Assembly: GCA_025210295.1 (NCBI GenBank)
Contig: JAOASC010000048.1
Coordinates: 286,977 to 350,976, forward strand
DNA from: Flavobacteriales bacterium
GTDB taxonomy: Bacteria; Bacteroidota; Bacteroidia; Flavobacteriales_D; Parvicellaceae
Length of the DNA: 64,000 nt
Reading direction: 5' to 3'
The notes beneath the pieces are model-generated. The model had not been told where the DNA came from. It was given only the letters and a program-made list of their open reading frames with translations, and made no database searches. A program made the translations under genes and the position numbers. This document shows, in pieces, positions 1 through 9,600 of this stretch. Numbering within the stretch: the first letter of the stretch is position 1; every line of letters begins with the position of its first letter.

Positions 1-1
1 G

Positions 2-1309
2 ATTGCGGTAATACGCTTAACTGGACAAGCGGCGATTACTACGGTCAATCAATGTTTTACCAAAGATATATCTCATGCAAAGGGGTATACGGTACATTAC
101 GGTTCTATTGTTGACCAGGATAAAGTCGTTGATGATGTGATTGTCACTATTTTTAGAGGACCTCATTCCTTTACTGGCGAAAACACTGTTGAAATAGCTT
201 GTCATGGTTCTACTTTTATCCAACAACGCATCATCGAAGTCTTACTTCAAAATGGTGCTCGATTGGCTGAAGCTGGTGAGTTTTCGAAACGTGCTTTCTT
301 TAACGGGAAGTTTGATTTATCACAAACCGAAGCTATTGCCGATTTAATTCATTCTCAGAGTGAAGCGGCACATCAAATTGCTATCCAACAAATGCGTGGT
401 GGTTTTTCTAACGATTTAAAAGACTTACGTGCACAATTGATTCACTTTGCTTCTTTAGTAGAGCTAGAATTGGATTTTGCTGAAGAGGATGTCGAGTTTG
501 CTGATAGAACGGAGTTGATTAACCTCGTTCAAACGGTTTTGGAATTGGTACAACGATTAGCGCAATCTTTTAAACTGGGGAACGCCATTAAAAATGGGGT
601 AAACACTGCTATTGTAGGAAGACCAAACGCTGGAAAATCGACTTTATTAAATGCGTTATTAAATGAAGAGCGCGCCATTGTTTCCGACATTGCAGGAACC
701 ACTCGTGATACGATTGAAGAGACCTTAATTTTAGAGGGCGTTGAATTCCGTTTTATTGACACTGCTGGACTGAGAGAAACAACTGATACCATTGAAAAAA
801 TTGGTGTAGAAAAAGCGTTGGATGAAGTCAAAAAATCGGCAGTTTACATCTATTTGTTTGACTGTAATGACTTATCAGTTGCTGATGTTCAACAAGACCT
901 TGCTGAGCTACCTAATGAAATTGCACATATTGTTGTTGCCAACAAGTTAGATCTTGCTTCAGAAGCTCAAATCACCGCCTTTAAAGAAAGTGATTTACAA
1001 CCTGTTTTTATCTCTGCAAAAAACAACAATGCGATTAACGAGTTACAAGCACAACTCCTCGAAACTGTTGATATTTCATCGCTTGCTTCCAACCAAACCA
1101 TTGTAACCAACATTCGTCATTTTGAAGCCCTAAAACGCGCTGAAGAAGACTTAATCAAAGTTTCTGATGGTTTACAAAGTGGTATTTCAGGAGATTTTAT
1201 CGCCATGGATATTCGCCAAGCCCTCCATCACCTCGGAACCATTACTGGTGAAGTTTCTACAGATGATTTACTAGGGAATATTTTTGCTAATTTTTGTATT
1301 GGGAAGTAA
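2..1309 (+). CDS. mnmE: tRNA modification GTPase MnmE (5' end outside window)
   Basis: With MnmG this GTPase installs the carboxymethylaminomethyl group on wobble uridine 34 of certain tRNAs in the cytoplasm. The reading frame is open from base 2, so the gene starts upstream; only a short N-terminal part of the folate-binding TrmE_N domain is missing (GPHSFTGENTVEIACHG is that domain). The embedded G domain has the P loop GRPNAGKST near bases 617-643, DIAGTTRDT (switch), DTAGLRE (G3) and NKLD (G4). The protein ends in FCIGK, the conserved C-terminus whose cysteine is characteristic of MnmE, so the 3' end is complete. No terminator is obvious before the Fic gene. GTG at base 137 is an internal codon, not a start. 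Confidence 0.97.
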   Translation: MAVIRLTGQAAITTVNQCFTKDISHAKGYTVHYGSIVDQDKVVDDVIVTIFRGPHSFTGENTVEIACHGSTFIQQRIIEVLLQNGARLAEAGEFSKRAFFNGKFDLSQTEAIADLIHSQSEAAHQIAIQQMRGGFSNDLKDLRAQLIHFASLVELELDFAEEDVEFADRTELINLVQTVLELVQRLAQSFKLGNAIKNGVNTAIVGRPNAGKSTLLNALLNEERAIVSDIAGTTRDTIEETLILEGVEFRFIDTAGLRETTDTIEKIGVEKALDEVKKSAVYIYLFDCNDLSVADVQQDLAELPNEIAHIVVANKLDLASEAQITAFKESDLQPVFISAKNNNAINELQAQLLETVDISSLASNQTIVTNIRHFEALKRAEEDLIKVSDGLQSGISGDFIAMDIRQALHHLGTITGEVSTDDLLGNIFANFCIGK

Positions 1310-1406
1310 CACCTATCTCATATTTTCAAACCAAAAAGTTAATCCTAAGCTATCTTAAATTAGCAATAAAAAGCAATCCAAAATGGTGTCTTTTTTAATT
1401 TTTGAC

Positions 1407-1439
1407 TACCTTTGATACTATCAAATGATACTATCAAAT
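1407..1439 (+). promoter_or_regulatory. Fic-gene promoter -7 box overlapped by a palindromic tandem operator
   Basis: TACCTTTG at 1407-1414 matches the Bacteroidota -7 consensus TAnnTTTG. It runs straight into two tandem copies of the 13-mer GATACTATCAAAT (1414-1426 and 1427-1439). The first copy sits in the perfect inverted repeat TTTGATA-C-TATCAAA (1411-1425) and the second in TGATA-C-TATCA. The repeats cover the expected transcription start and end one base before the first codon, as an autorepressor operator would. I see no clean -33 TTG at the usual spacing. Confidence 0.6.
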
Positions 1440-1440
1440 T

Positions 1441-2397
1441 TTGAAACCACCATATCAAATAACAGATAAAATACTACAATTAGTTGTTTCCATTTCCGAG
1501 AAATTAGGAGAAATAAACGCTACGCATTTATACAAACCGCCAACAGAATTACGGAAAAAGAATCGTATAAAAACTATACAATCTTCTTTAGAAATAGAGG
1601 GGAATACGCTTACTGAGGAACAAATAACCGCATTATTAGAAAACAAGCGAATATTAGCACCAAAAAAAGATATCCTAGAGGTGCAAAATGCAATTAAGGT
1701 CTATGAACAAATTAATCGTTTAAACCCTAATCAACTAAAAGATCTTGAAAAAGCACATGGCGTCTTAATGAATGGGCTAATTGAGACAGCAGGAAAGCTC
1801 CGCACCAAAAATGTAGGGATTGTAAAAGGTTCTAAAGTAGAACACATTGCTCCAAGTGGAAGTATGGTAAAAGGCCTAATGAACGACTTATTTACCTATC
1901 TAAAAAAAGATGAGGACGTTATACTGATTAAAAGTTGTGTGTTTCATTACGAGTTTGAATTTATCCATCCATTTATAGACGGAAACGGTAGAATGGGAAG
2001 ATTATGGCAAACGCTTATATTAATGCAACAATACCCCGTATTTGAATATCTTCCTATCGAAAGCCTTATCAAAGAAAACCAAACCAAGTACTATCATGCA
2101 TTAGGGCAGTCGGATAAAATGGGTAGTTCTACACCATTTATAGAGTTTATGTTAGATATAATACTCCAATCTTTAGAAAACCTCCTTAAAACTCAAAACA
2201 GAACGCTAACAACAGAAGATCGTATTGATCTATTTAAGGACCTTATAGGCGCTAACGAATTTAGTCGAAAAGATTATTTACAGAACTTTAAAGAAATAAG
2301 CCAATCCACGGCAAGCAGAGACTTAAAATGGGCAATTGAGCGAGGTATTTTAACTAAAACTGGGGATAAGCGATTGACAAAGTACCTATACAAATAA
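1441..2397 (+). CDS. Fic family AMPylase-type protein with C-terminal winged-helix-like domain
   Basis: Fic proteins transfer AMP or related groups onto hydroxyl side chains of target proteins. The catalytic loop HPFIDGNGRMGR lies near residues 177-188 and holds the His, Asn and Arg of the family motif. SLEIEG near residues 46-51 fits the inhibitory helix motif [S/T]xxxE[G/N], placed N-terminally as in class II, self-inhibited Fic proteins. The last 62 residues form a putative DNA-binding winged helix that recurs in the next gene. The start must be TTG at 1441 (or ATT at 1438): an in-frame stop lies at 1426 and there is no upstream ATG. The gene sits directly behind a palindromic operator, so autoregulation is likely. 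Targets are unknown. Confidence 0.9.
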   Translation: MKPPYQITDKILQLVVSISEKLGEINATHLYKPPTELRKKNRIKTIQSSLEIEGNTLTEEQITALLENKRILAPKKDILEVQNAIKVYEQINRLNPNQLKDLEKAHGVLMNGLIETAGKLRTKNVGIVKGSKVEHIAPSGSMVKGLMNDLFTYLKKDEDVILIKSCVFHYEFEFIHPFIDGNGRMGRLWQTLILMQQYPVFEYLPIESLIKENQTKYYHALGQSDKMGSSTPFIEFMLDIILQSLENLLKTQNRTLTTEDRIDLFKDLIGANEFSRKDYLQNFKEISQSTASRDLKWAIERGILTKTGDKRLTKYLYK

Positions 2398-2434
2398 ATT
2401 AAGTTTGGGATACCTTAAATAATAAATACGACAG

Positions 2435-3610
2435 ATGAAAACAACACTACTTATACTCAGCATATCTACTGCAATCACTACAATTGCTCAAGTTGATTAT
2501 CCTATCGAGAAAGAACAACCAGAAAAGCCAGTACTTATTTTAGATGCAGCACCCGAACAAGGTAATCAAAAGAGAATAAAGAATGGCTCTTTTGTAGAAT
2601 TGTATCACGACACCAAAACTATTGAAAACGAGGGAGAGTATCTCAATAATAAAAAGATTGGAGAGTGGAAATCATATTTCAAAAATGGTCGTGTAAAGTC
2701 CATTGGGTTCTACAAGAATGGAGAACTTGAAGGAGAGGCAAAATCTTATTGGGACAATGGAAACTTAAAATCTATAGGTCTTTATAAAAATGGTTTAAAA
2801 GAAGGACTTTGGAAATCCTATCATGGAATAGGAGGAGAGTTATCATCAGAGGTATTTTTTAAAGACGGTAAAATGGAAGGTGAAGTCATTAATTACTACA
2901 CCAATGGTAAAATTAAGCGCAAAAGATATTTTGTTAATCACCTTGAAGATGGAGAATGTTTTTACTATCATAAAAATGGTGAACTACATGGAAAAGGGCT
3001 TTATAAAAACGGGAAAAAACAAGGGGAATGGCTTACTTATTATGATACAGGAAAATTGTATTCAAAAGTAAACTTTATAGATGATTCTCGTCATGGGGAG
3101 AAATTGACGTATCATGAAAATGGGAATCTTAAAATCAATGAATATTTTGAACAGGGAAAACTATCAGGAGCGTATAAATCGTACTACGAGAATGGGCAAC
3201 TTAAATCGGTTAAACTCTATGCTAATAGTAAGCTGAACGGAAAAGAAATTATTTACCGTGAAGATGGTAAAAAGAAATCAGTTGGACAATTTGAAAAAGG
3301 TAAGAAGATTGGTAAATGGAAAAAATACAATCAATTTGGGAAGTTAGAAAGCATTGTGTTTTACGATAATGGAACTGTAACAAAAAGCACTTATAAACCA
3401 ATAAAGTTAACAGCGGAAGACCGAATATTGGGATTCAAACACGAGATAAAAGATAAGGAGTTCAGTCTTGAGGATTACTTATTAAATTACAAGGACATAA
3501 AAAAGTCAACTGCCAATAGGGATTTAAAATGGGCAGTTGAACAAGGTATTTTAACCAAAACTGAAGACAAACGCTTAACTAAATACCAGTACACATCACT
3601 TTTACGGTGA
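2435..3610 (+). CDS. Exported MORN_2-repeat (YwqK-like) protein with Fic-type C-terminal domain
   Basis: An N-terminal stretch of about 18 residues (TTLLILSISTAITTIAQ) looks like a signal peptide. Roughly residues 60-320 are tandem MORN_2/YwqK-type repeats of the form YxNGxxxGxxxxYxxNG. Database entries of this repeat type are often labelled YwqK-family antitoxin, but a toxin-neutralising role is not shown by sequence. The final 62 residues match the C-terminus of the upstream Fic protein at 42 of 62 positions. A DNA-binding-like domain on an apparently secreted repeat protein is odd and suggests a fusion by local duplication. It is separated by 37 bp from the Fic gene, so the two are probably cotranscribed. 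Confidence 0.75.
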   Translation: MKTTLLILSISTAITTIAQVDYPIEKEQPEKPVLILDAAPEQGNQKRIKNGSFVELYHDTKTIENEGEYLNNKKIGEWKSYFKNGRVKSIGFYKNGELEGEAKSYWDNGNLKSIGLYKNGLKEGLWKSYHGIGGELSSEVFFKDGKMEGEVINYYTNGKIKRKRYFVNHLEDGECFYYHKNGELHGKGLYKNGKKQGEWLTYYDTGKLYSKVNFIDDSRHGEKLTYHENGNLKINEYFEQGKLSGAYKSYYENGQLKSVKLYANSKLNGKEIIYREDGKKKSVGQFEKGKKIGKWKKYNQFGKLESIVFYDNGTVTKSTYKPIKLTAEDRILGFKHEIKDKEFSLEDYLLNYKDIKKSTANRDLKWAVEQGILTKTEDKRLTKYQYTSLLR

Positions 3611-3620
3611 AAAACAAGCC

Positions 3621-3646
3621 TATTCTCCGCATATTTGCGGAGAATA
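3621..3646 (+). terminator. Hairpin after the Fic/MORN unit
   Basis: Perfect 11-bp stem TATTCTCCGCA / TGCGGAGAATA with a 4-nt loop, 10 bp after the MORN gene stop. The following T-run is weak (AATTTAT), so termination may be partial. Confidence 0.6.
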
Positions 3647-3738
3647 ATTTATAGAAAACATTCTGAAAGTCAAACCATTTATCCTTAAAAAACTCATGGC
3701 TATTCAAGAGATTTTGAGTTATTTTGTCGCTTGAATTT

Positions 3739-6165
3739 ATGAAGACCTCGATATTTTTAGCTTTTATTTTGACTTTTGGCGCTATTCAGTTGATAGCAGC
3801 TCAAGTGAAGTCTATAGCTATTTCTAGGACTGAAGAAAAAATTGAAATCGATGGCCAAATGAATGAAACCAGTTGGTTAAACGCTGCTATTGCCACTGAT
3901 TTTCTAGAAAGAAATCCTACTGAGGGGAATCCTCCTAAATTTAAAACGGAGGTTCGAATGACTTACGACAACAATAATCTCTATGTTCTAGGCTATTGTT
4001 TTGATAATCATCCTGATAGTATTTTAACACAGTTGGGGGAAAGGGACGATAACCTCAACGCTGATTTATTTACCGTTTTATTTGATCCTTATCATCAAAA
4101 ACTAGATGCTTTTGTGTTTAGTGTTTCCGCTTCTGGGGTACAATCAGACAGTCGTTTTTCGGATGCTTCTTTTAATGCTGTTTGGGAAAGTGCTGTTCAA
4201 ATTGTTGATGATGGTTGGATTGTTGAAATGAGAATTCCTTATTACGCAATTCGTTTTCCAAAAGATAAACAGCAAGCATGGAAAATTAATTTTGAAAGAA
4301 ATATTCGAAGATCCCGAACAGGGTTACAATGGTCTTTAGTCCCTAAAAACATTGAAACTCCAATCAATTACTGGGGAGACTTAAAAGGACTCTCCGACAT
4401 TGATGATCCTTTACGTTTATCTTTATCGCCTTATGTTTCTTCTTTTACCGCTTTTTCAAAAGGCGAATCTTCCATTGGCTATGGTGCTGGTGCTGATTTA
4501 AAACTAGGGCTAAACGAGAGCTTCACCCTTGATATGACTTTATTACCTGATTTTTCACAAGTGCGATCGGATAATATTGTCAAAAACCTAGGTGCTTTTG
4601 AAGTTGTTTTTGAAGAACAACGTCCTTTTTTCCAAGAAGGAATTGACCTCTTTAATAAATCAGATCTTTTTTACTCCCGAAGAATTGGCGGTTTTCCAAG
4701 CGGTTACTCCAATGCATATAACCAGCTTGACTCTAACGAAGCTGTACTTGAGAACCCTCGAAAAACAAACTTGCTTAATGTTGCCAAAATATCTGGTAGA
4801 AACAAAAACGGGTTGGGAATAGGCGTTATGAATGCCATCACTGGTGAGACAAATGCTAACATTGAAAATACAGAAACAGGTGAAAAACGAACTGTAACCA
4901 CCGAACCTTTGGTCAACTATAACATCATTTCCCTAGATCAAAATTTAAAGAACAACAGCTCCATCTATTTAATTAACTTAAACACCACAAGACAAGGAAA
5001 TTTTATTGATGCCAATGTTACTTCACTAGGAGGTGAACTCGTTTCTAAAAACGCTAAATATTCTGCATCAGGGAACGTTAAGGTTTCTCAAAGAGACCAT
5101 GATCTTGGTTCATCTATTTTAAAATCGGATGCTAGTGATGGTATAAGCTATTTTGCAAGCTTGAATAAAATAAGCGGAAATTTTAAATATGGCCTTTCTT
5201 CAGAAAATAAGAGCCGCACTTTTAATCCTAATGATTTAGGGGTGAATTTTACGACGAATATTCGTACACACGCCCTCAATCTACAATACAATAAGTACAA
5301 CCCTTTTTGGAGGTTAAATAGTGCTTACAATAGGTTTACCTATAGTATCGATCAAAATTATACCACGGGAGAAATTCTTAAAAATGAGTACAACGGTAGC
5401 TTCTTTATCACAACTCCTCAATTTCATTCATTTTATTTATTTACAAGTGCACAAATAGGAGATGGAATCGACCTATTTGAATCTAGAGTCGCTGGTCAAA
5501 ATTTTATTATTCCTGAGTTTTATTACAACGGTATAGGTGTCTCATCGGATTATAGAAAGCAGTTTGCTCTTGACGGAGAAATTGGTTATGGAAAAGGATA
5601 TTTTACTAATTATATTAACAACCAATATTTTGAGGTGAATATCTCTCCAATCATTAGAGTGAATGATAAACTAACCGTTACCCCATCTTCTAGATGGGTT
5701 AATAAAATTGATGATGTAGGTTTTGCAGGTTATTTTGATGGAGTTCCTAAATATGGCGTTAGAGATGTTCGTACGTTTACCAATATTCTACAAGGGAAAT
5801 ACTTATTTAAAAACAACCTTTCTCTTACCCTAAGAATACGACATTATTGGTCTTATGGGCTATACGATTACTATGGCGACTTAGACGAAGCTGGTTATAT
5901 CGTTAAAGATGATTCTTTTGATGGGAATGCGAACTTTAATTTTAACGCCTTTAACACCGACTTGATCTTTGCATGGCAATTTGCCCCAGGGAGCTTCCTT
6001 AACTTAGTTTATAAAAACTCCCTTCAAAGGGATACACCAACCATCGACCCCTCTTATTTTAGCAACGTAGGAACTGTTTTAACAGAAGATCAATTCAATA
6101 GAATCACATTGAAAGTGGTTTACTTTTTTGATGTAGTTTCTAGTTATCAAAAGGTTTTTGAGTAA
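3739..6165 (+). CDS. DUF5916 domain-containing protein with CBM9-like N-terminus
   Basis: Signal peptide (MKTSIFLAFILTFGAIQLIA) followed by a family-9 carbohydrate-binding-like beta-sandwich (IEIDGQMNETSWLNA and later YDNNNLYVLGYCFD are typical) and a long C-terminal DUF5916 region predicted to be an outer-membrane barrel; it ends in alternating aromatic strands with a terminal Phe-Glu. Such proteins are common in Bacteroidota and are often annotated as hydrolases, but no catalytic site is known. I chose ATG at 3739 because the signal peptide begins there; the frame is open to a TTG at 3724. About 808 residues, normal for the family. It is alone on its strand between a hairpin and a small membrane-protein gene. 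Confidence 0.8.
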   Translation: MKTSIFLAFILTFGAIQLIAAQVKSIAISRTEEKIEIDGQMNETSWLNAAIATDFLERNPTEGNPPKFKTEVRMTYDNNNLYVLGYCFDNHPDSILTQLGERDDNLNADLFTVLFDPYHQKLDAFVFSVSASGVQSDSRFSDASFNAVWESAVQIVDDGWIVEMRIPYYAIRFPKDKQQAWKINFERNIRRSRTGLQWSLVPKNIETPINYWGDLKGLSDIDDPLRLSLSPYVSSFTAFSKGESSIGYGAGADLKLGLNESFTLDMTLLPDFSQVRSDNIVKNLGAFEVVFEEQRPFFQEGIDLFNKSDLFYSRRIGGFPSGYSNAYNQLDSNEAVLENPRKTNLLNVAKISGRNKNGLGIGVMNAITGETNANIENTETGEKRTVTTEPLVNYNIISLDQNLKNNSSIYLINLNTTRQGNFIDANVTSLGGELVSKNAKYSASGNVKVSQRDHDLGSSILKSDASDGISYFASLNKISGNFKYGLSSENKSRTFNPNDLGVNFTTNIRTHALNLQYNKYNPFWRLNSAYNRFTYSIDQNYTTGEILKNEYNGSFFITTPQFHSFYLFTSAQIGDGIDLFESRVAGQNFIIPEFYYNGIGVSSDYRKQFALDGEIGYGKGYFTNYINNQYFEVNISPIIRVNDKLTVTPSSRWVNKIDDVGFAGYFDGVPKYGVRDVRTFTNILQGKYLFKNNLSLTLRIRHYWSYGLYDYYGDLDEAGYIVKDDSFDGNANFNFNAFNTDLIFAWQFAPGSFLNLVYKNSLQRDTPTIDPSYFSNVGTVLTEDQFNRITLKVVYFFDVVSSYQKVFE

Positions 6166-6224
6166 GTATTTGCTAAAAATCCTGTAACTGAAATCTTTTT
6201 GTTCTTCTTGAAAAAACATATAAC

Positions 6225-6710
6225 ATGCCTGTAAAATTCTTATCCCTCAACCAACCAGACCTGAACATCCCTAAATCTCAAAGATGGATTTATCGAATTC
6301 TATTTTTAAGAGTACTATTTATTATTATAACATTTGCAATAACGATTTATGTATTGAATAATGAAATTACTACAGGATTTTTAAATCGAGTTGCAAGCTT
6401 TACGTTGTTTAATTACCTCAGATACAATTCCGTAAACCCCTTTGAAAATATCTCGAATGTAGGTAGTTATCTACTTGGTCAGAATATTATCCCCTTTATC
6501 ATCTTATATTTTGAATTCTACACTTTAAAAGCTAAAAAAGTTGCAGGCTTTTGGATAGTACTAGTGTTTGACTTCCTCACTGTCCTTTCCTACCCTTTCC
6601 TACCTGTCATGCCTTTATTGATTCTCATTTTAAAAGTTACTCCAACTGCTAAAACCTTTTTTCAAAATAGGAAAAAGCACTCTAGCGAGCTGCTAGATGA
6701 CGACTTGTAA
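6225..6710 (+). CDS. Hypothetical multi-pass membrane protein
   Basis: A 161-residue protein with no recognised family. Hydrophobic segments near residues 27-46, 82-101 and 109-134 suggest three or four membrane spans. Both ends are polar; the C-terminus is charged (KKHSSELLDDDL), probably cytoplasmic. It follows the DUF5916 gene by 60 bp and converges on the sensor-kinase gene. No functional motif is visible. Confidence 0.65.
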   Translation: MPVKFLSLNQPDLNIPKSQRWIYRILFLRVLFIIITFAITIYVLNNEITTGFLNRVASFTLFNYLRYNSVNPFENISNVGSYLLGQNIIPFIILYFEFYTLKAKKVAGFWIVLVFDFLTVLSYPFLPVMPLLILILKVTPTAKTFFQNRKKHSSELLDDDL

Positions 6711-6738
6711 AGCACCTATGTATTATCATACAATACCC

Positions 6739-8697
6739 TCACCCCTCCACAATCGGAGTTTTCAACTCTACCTTAGTTCCTTCTTCTAGATCGGTATATT
6801 CTACTGAGAAATTATTCCCGTAGATGTTTTTCATCCATTTAATTCGGTCTTTGGTGATTTGAATTCCGTGGGAAATACCTTGGTGGGTTTTTCCTATTTC
6901 TTTGGAATTGGTACGCCCTACTCCATTATCGGTGATAATCCATAAAATGTAATTGTCTTTAGGACAAACCTCTATCTTTAATTCTTTAGGACCATTGGTT
7001 TTATGGTATAAGCCATGAATTAACGCATTTTCGACAAAAGGCTGGACTAACATTGGTGGAGTTCGAACAAAATCTTCTACATGGTCTTCGTCGTAAATTA
7101 ATTGATAAGAAAAATTTTCCCCTTGTTTAATACTGTTCAATTGGATATAAGATTCCAAAAACTCCAGTTCATCAGGCAAACTAATCACATCCTGACGAGA
7201 ATGGTTTAAAGTTTTTCTTAACAAAGCCGAAAACAACGCAATGTATTCTTTTGCAAAATCAATCTCACCAACAGCAATACTTGCTTCTACAGTGGTTAAA
7301 GCATTAAACAAAAAGTGAGGGTTCATTTGTTGCAAAAGGAGTTTTTCCATTCCATTGGCATATTCAAATGAATTTAAAATCTGTTCATTTTTTTGAGCTA
7401 GTTCAGCACGTTGATTTTCCAATTGTTGGTTTTTAGCTTTCTTTTTCTTGTTGGACTGTATCAAATAAAAAATAAAACTCCCCGCCAACAATAAAGTTAC
7501 TATAGACAATACACTAATTAAACGGTTGCTACTTTTTAATTTATCATTGATTTCTTCTACCGCACTTTTTTCTTTTTGAATGGACTCGTTTTCAGATGCT
7601 AGCAATGCTACATCTGAAGACACTTTAAGGTAAGAAGCATCTGATTTTAAATCGGCTAACCCCTTATTTTCAAATCCCTCCAAAATAACTTTCCCAAACT
7701 CCACTAGTTTTACATTATAATGTAAGGCAGCGATTGAGTCTCCACTTGTTAAACTATTTTGCGCTGCATAAGTATAAAAATCAACTTTGATAGCGATGTC
7801 TTGAATTGAATCTTCAAAAGCTAAAAACTCGGCTTTATATTGATTAGCCGTGGTGTAATCTCCCATTAAAAAAGCGACATTATACAAGTTAACTTTACAT
7901 AAATATTCTAGCTCCTTATTTTTGTTCTTCTTAAATTCAGCTAAGGCTTTTTCAAATAAAGGCTGAGCTTCTTGCACTTTTCCTACATCTAAATAGCACA
8001 ATCCTTTATTTAAATAAATACTTGGGATATAAAACAATTGTCCACTAATTCTCGTTTCTCGTTCAGCTTCATTCAAATAATACAACGCGGTATCGTATCG
8101 TTCCTCATAATATTCCGATAAGCCTATATTGATTAAGGATAAAGATTTAAGGTAATGGTTCTCCGCTGCGATTCGGATACTCGTTTTAAAATAAGTTCGT
8201 GCACTTTCATAATCTTTTGTTTCCATAAAGATCAACCCTAGATTATTGTTGATCAGCGCAATACTTTCTTGATCATTAATTGCCGTAGAAACCTTAAAAG
8301 CCTCCATCAAATATTCCAATGCTGGCACAAACTTTTGAACGTCATAATACAATACTCCTATTTGATTGTAAACATCTGATTTTAAAATGGAAGAGCTATC
8401 TTCCAACTCTTTTGCTGCTGCCAACAAGTAACCAAGTGCTTTATCATAATAGAATGCATTATGATAAACAATTCCAATACTGTACTTGGCTTTAGTAGGA
8501 CCTTGAACAGAGTCGTGTAACGCTTCCGCAGCAGTGAGTGACTGTTTAAAATAATATTCGGCTGAGTCGATATTCCCTTGCTCTACATATTCTCTACCTT
8601 TTGCAAACAAGATTTCTCCTATTTCATAAATAGCACAAGCTCTTAACGAGTTAAAGACCAAGACAGCAAGTAAGACTATTTTTAATCCACCTCTCAT
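6739..8697 (-). CDS. TPR-containing LytS-type sensor histidine kinase
   Basis: Signal peptide, then about 12 tetratricopeptide-like helices (roughly residues 25-330) likely in the periplasm, one transmembrane segment near residues 385-405, a coiled coil, and the His_kinase/HATPase module. The phosphoacceptor region is LLQQMNPHFLFNAL, the N-box is ENALIHGLYH and the G-box is TDNGVG. This architecture is typical of Bacteroidota LytTR systems. Its start codon directly follows the stop of the response-regulator gene, so the two are one operon with the regulator first. The divergent outer-membrane barrel gene is the obvious candidate target. Signal unknown. Confidence 0.92.
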   Translation of the reverse strand: MRGGLKIVLLAVLVFNSLRACAIYEIGEILFAKGREYVEQGNIDSAEYYFKQSLTAAEALHDSVQGPTKAKYSIGIVYHNAFYYDKALGYLLAAAKELEDSSSILKSDVYNQIGVLYYDVQKFVPALEYLMEAFKVSTAINDQESIALINNNLGLIFMETKDYESARTYFKTSIRIAAENHYLKSLSLINIGLSEYYEERYDTALYYLNEAERETRISGQLFYIPSIYLNKGLCYLDVGKVQEAQPLFEKALAEFKKNKNKELEYLCKVNLYNVAFLMGDYTTANQYKAEFLAFEDSIQDIAIKVDFYTYAAQNSLTSGDSIAALHYNVKLVEFGKVILEGFENKGLADLKSDASYLKVSSDVALLASENESIQKEKSAVEEINDKLKSSNRLISVLSIVTLLLAGSFIFYLIQSNKKKKAKNQQLENQRAELAQKNEQILNSFEYANGMEKLLLQQMNPHFLFNALTTVEASIAVGEIDFAKEYIALFSALLRKTLNHSRQDVISLPDELEFLESYIQLNSIKQGENFSYQLIYDEDHVEDFVRTPPMLVQPFVENALIHGLYHKTNGPKELKIEVCPKDNYILWIITDNGVGRTNSKEIGKTHQGISHGIQITKDRIKWMKNIYGNNFSVEYTDLEEGTKVELKTPIVEG

Positions 8698-9450
8698 CTA
8701 CTCCATTATTTTTTGTTCTAAAATCGTTAGAAACTCTTCCTTTTTTCTTCTAGAAAGTGGTATTTCATCCTGATTTTTTAACTTCACAAAACCACCATTA
8801 GATTTAATAATGGCATCTACATAATTCATATTAATGATGTGTGAGCGATGCACTTTGATAAAATTAGCAGATGGCAATAACAATTCATAATGCTTCATAC
8901 TTTTAGAACTGATCATCTTGGTTCCATCTGCGAGAAATATCTCACAATAACTGCGATCGGCTTCTATTCTAATGATATCATTGACCAATACGTATTTGAT
9001 TTCATCTAAGGAACTAATCGCAATCTTTTTATTCTCTTTTCCTTTGAGTTCGTTAAAGAGCAATTGAAACTTTTCATCATAGTTTTCTTTTTGTCCAAAC
9101 TCTTTTTTTAATTTTTGAAGTGTTTCAATTAACTCTTCATTCCTAAAAGGTTTTAATAGGAAATCGAAAGCACTGTACTTAATGGCTTTAATCGCAAAAT
9201 GTCCATGAGCTGTTGCGAATACTGTTTTAAAGTTGATTTTTGGTAAAGCATCTAAAATTTGAAAGCTAGAACCCTCAATAATTTCAATATCAAAAAAGAC
9301 AATATCAGGTTGTTTTTGAAGGATTACTCCTATTCCTTTGCTCACACTATCGGCCTCACCCACCACTTGAAAGCCTAAATCGGCTTCAATAATCTGGTGT
9401 ATCAAACTTTTTCTAAGCTGTATTTGGTCTTCTATAACAACAACTTTCAT
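8698..9450 (-). CDS. LytTR-family response regulator
   Basis: N-terminal receiver domain with the acidic pair (IEDQ), the phosphoacceptor Asp in DIVFFDIEI near residue 55, Thr in FATAHG and Lys in LLKPF; C-terminal LytTR DNA-binding domain (EADRSYCEIFLADG, VHRSHIINMNYVD). It is the partner of the adjacent kinase. I placed the start at the ATG whose first base is 9450 rather than the TTG one codon upstream. A perfect -7 box (TATATTTG, minus strand) ends only 6 nt before this ATG, so the mRNA is probably leaderless or nearly so, which supports this start. Confidence 0.93.
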   Translation of the reverse strand: MKVVVIEDQIQLRKSLIHQIIEADLGFQVVGEADSVSKGIGVILQKQPDIVFFDIEIIEGSSFQILDALPKINFKTVFATAHGHFAIKAIKYSAFDFLLKPFRNEELIETLQKLKKEFGQKENYDEKFQLLFNELKGKENKKIAISSLDEIKYVLVNDIIRIEADRSYCEIFLADGTKMISSKSMKHYELLLPSANFIKVHRSHIINMNYVDAIIKSNGGFVKLKNQDEIPLSRRKKEEFLTILEQKIME

Positions 9451-9455
9451 CAATA

Positions 9456-9463
9456 CAAATATA
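9456..9463 (-). promoter_or_regulatory. -7 promoter element of the LytTR/kinase operon
   Basis: TATATTTG on the minus strand is a perfect TAnnTTTG. Its distance to the ATG predicts a leaderless transcript. A matching -33 TTG at 19-21 nt is not present. Confidence 0.55.
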
Positions 9464-9600
9464 AGGAAATAAGCAATGGTAATTTGACCATTAGAAAACT
9501 GAAAACAACCTTTCGGAAATTTGGTCTTTCCCTCAGTTAAACTCCTAAAAATAAGCCAATAATATTCCTGTACTTTGAATAACGTTTTTAAACTTAACCT

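Noticed and set aside
2880..3071. 63-codon ORF inside the MORN gene
   Set aside because: Alternate frame of a repeat-rich gene.
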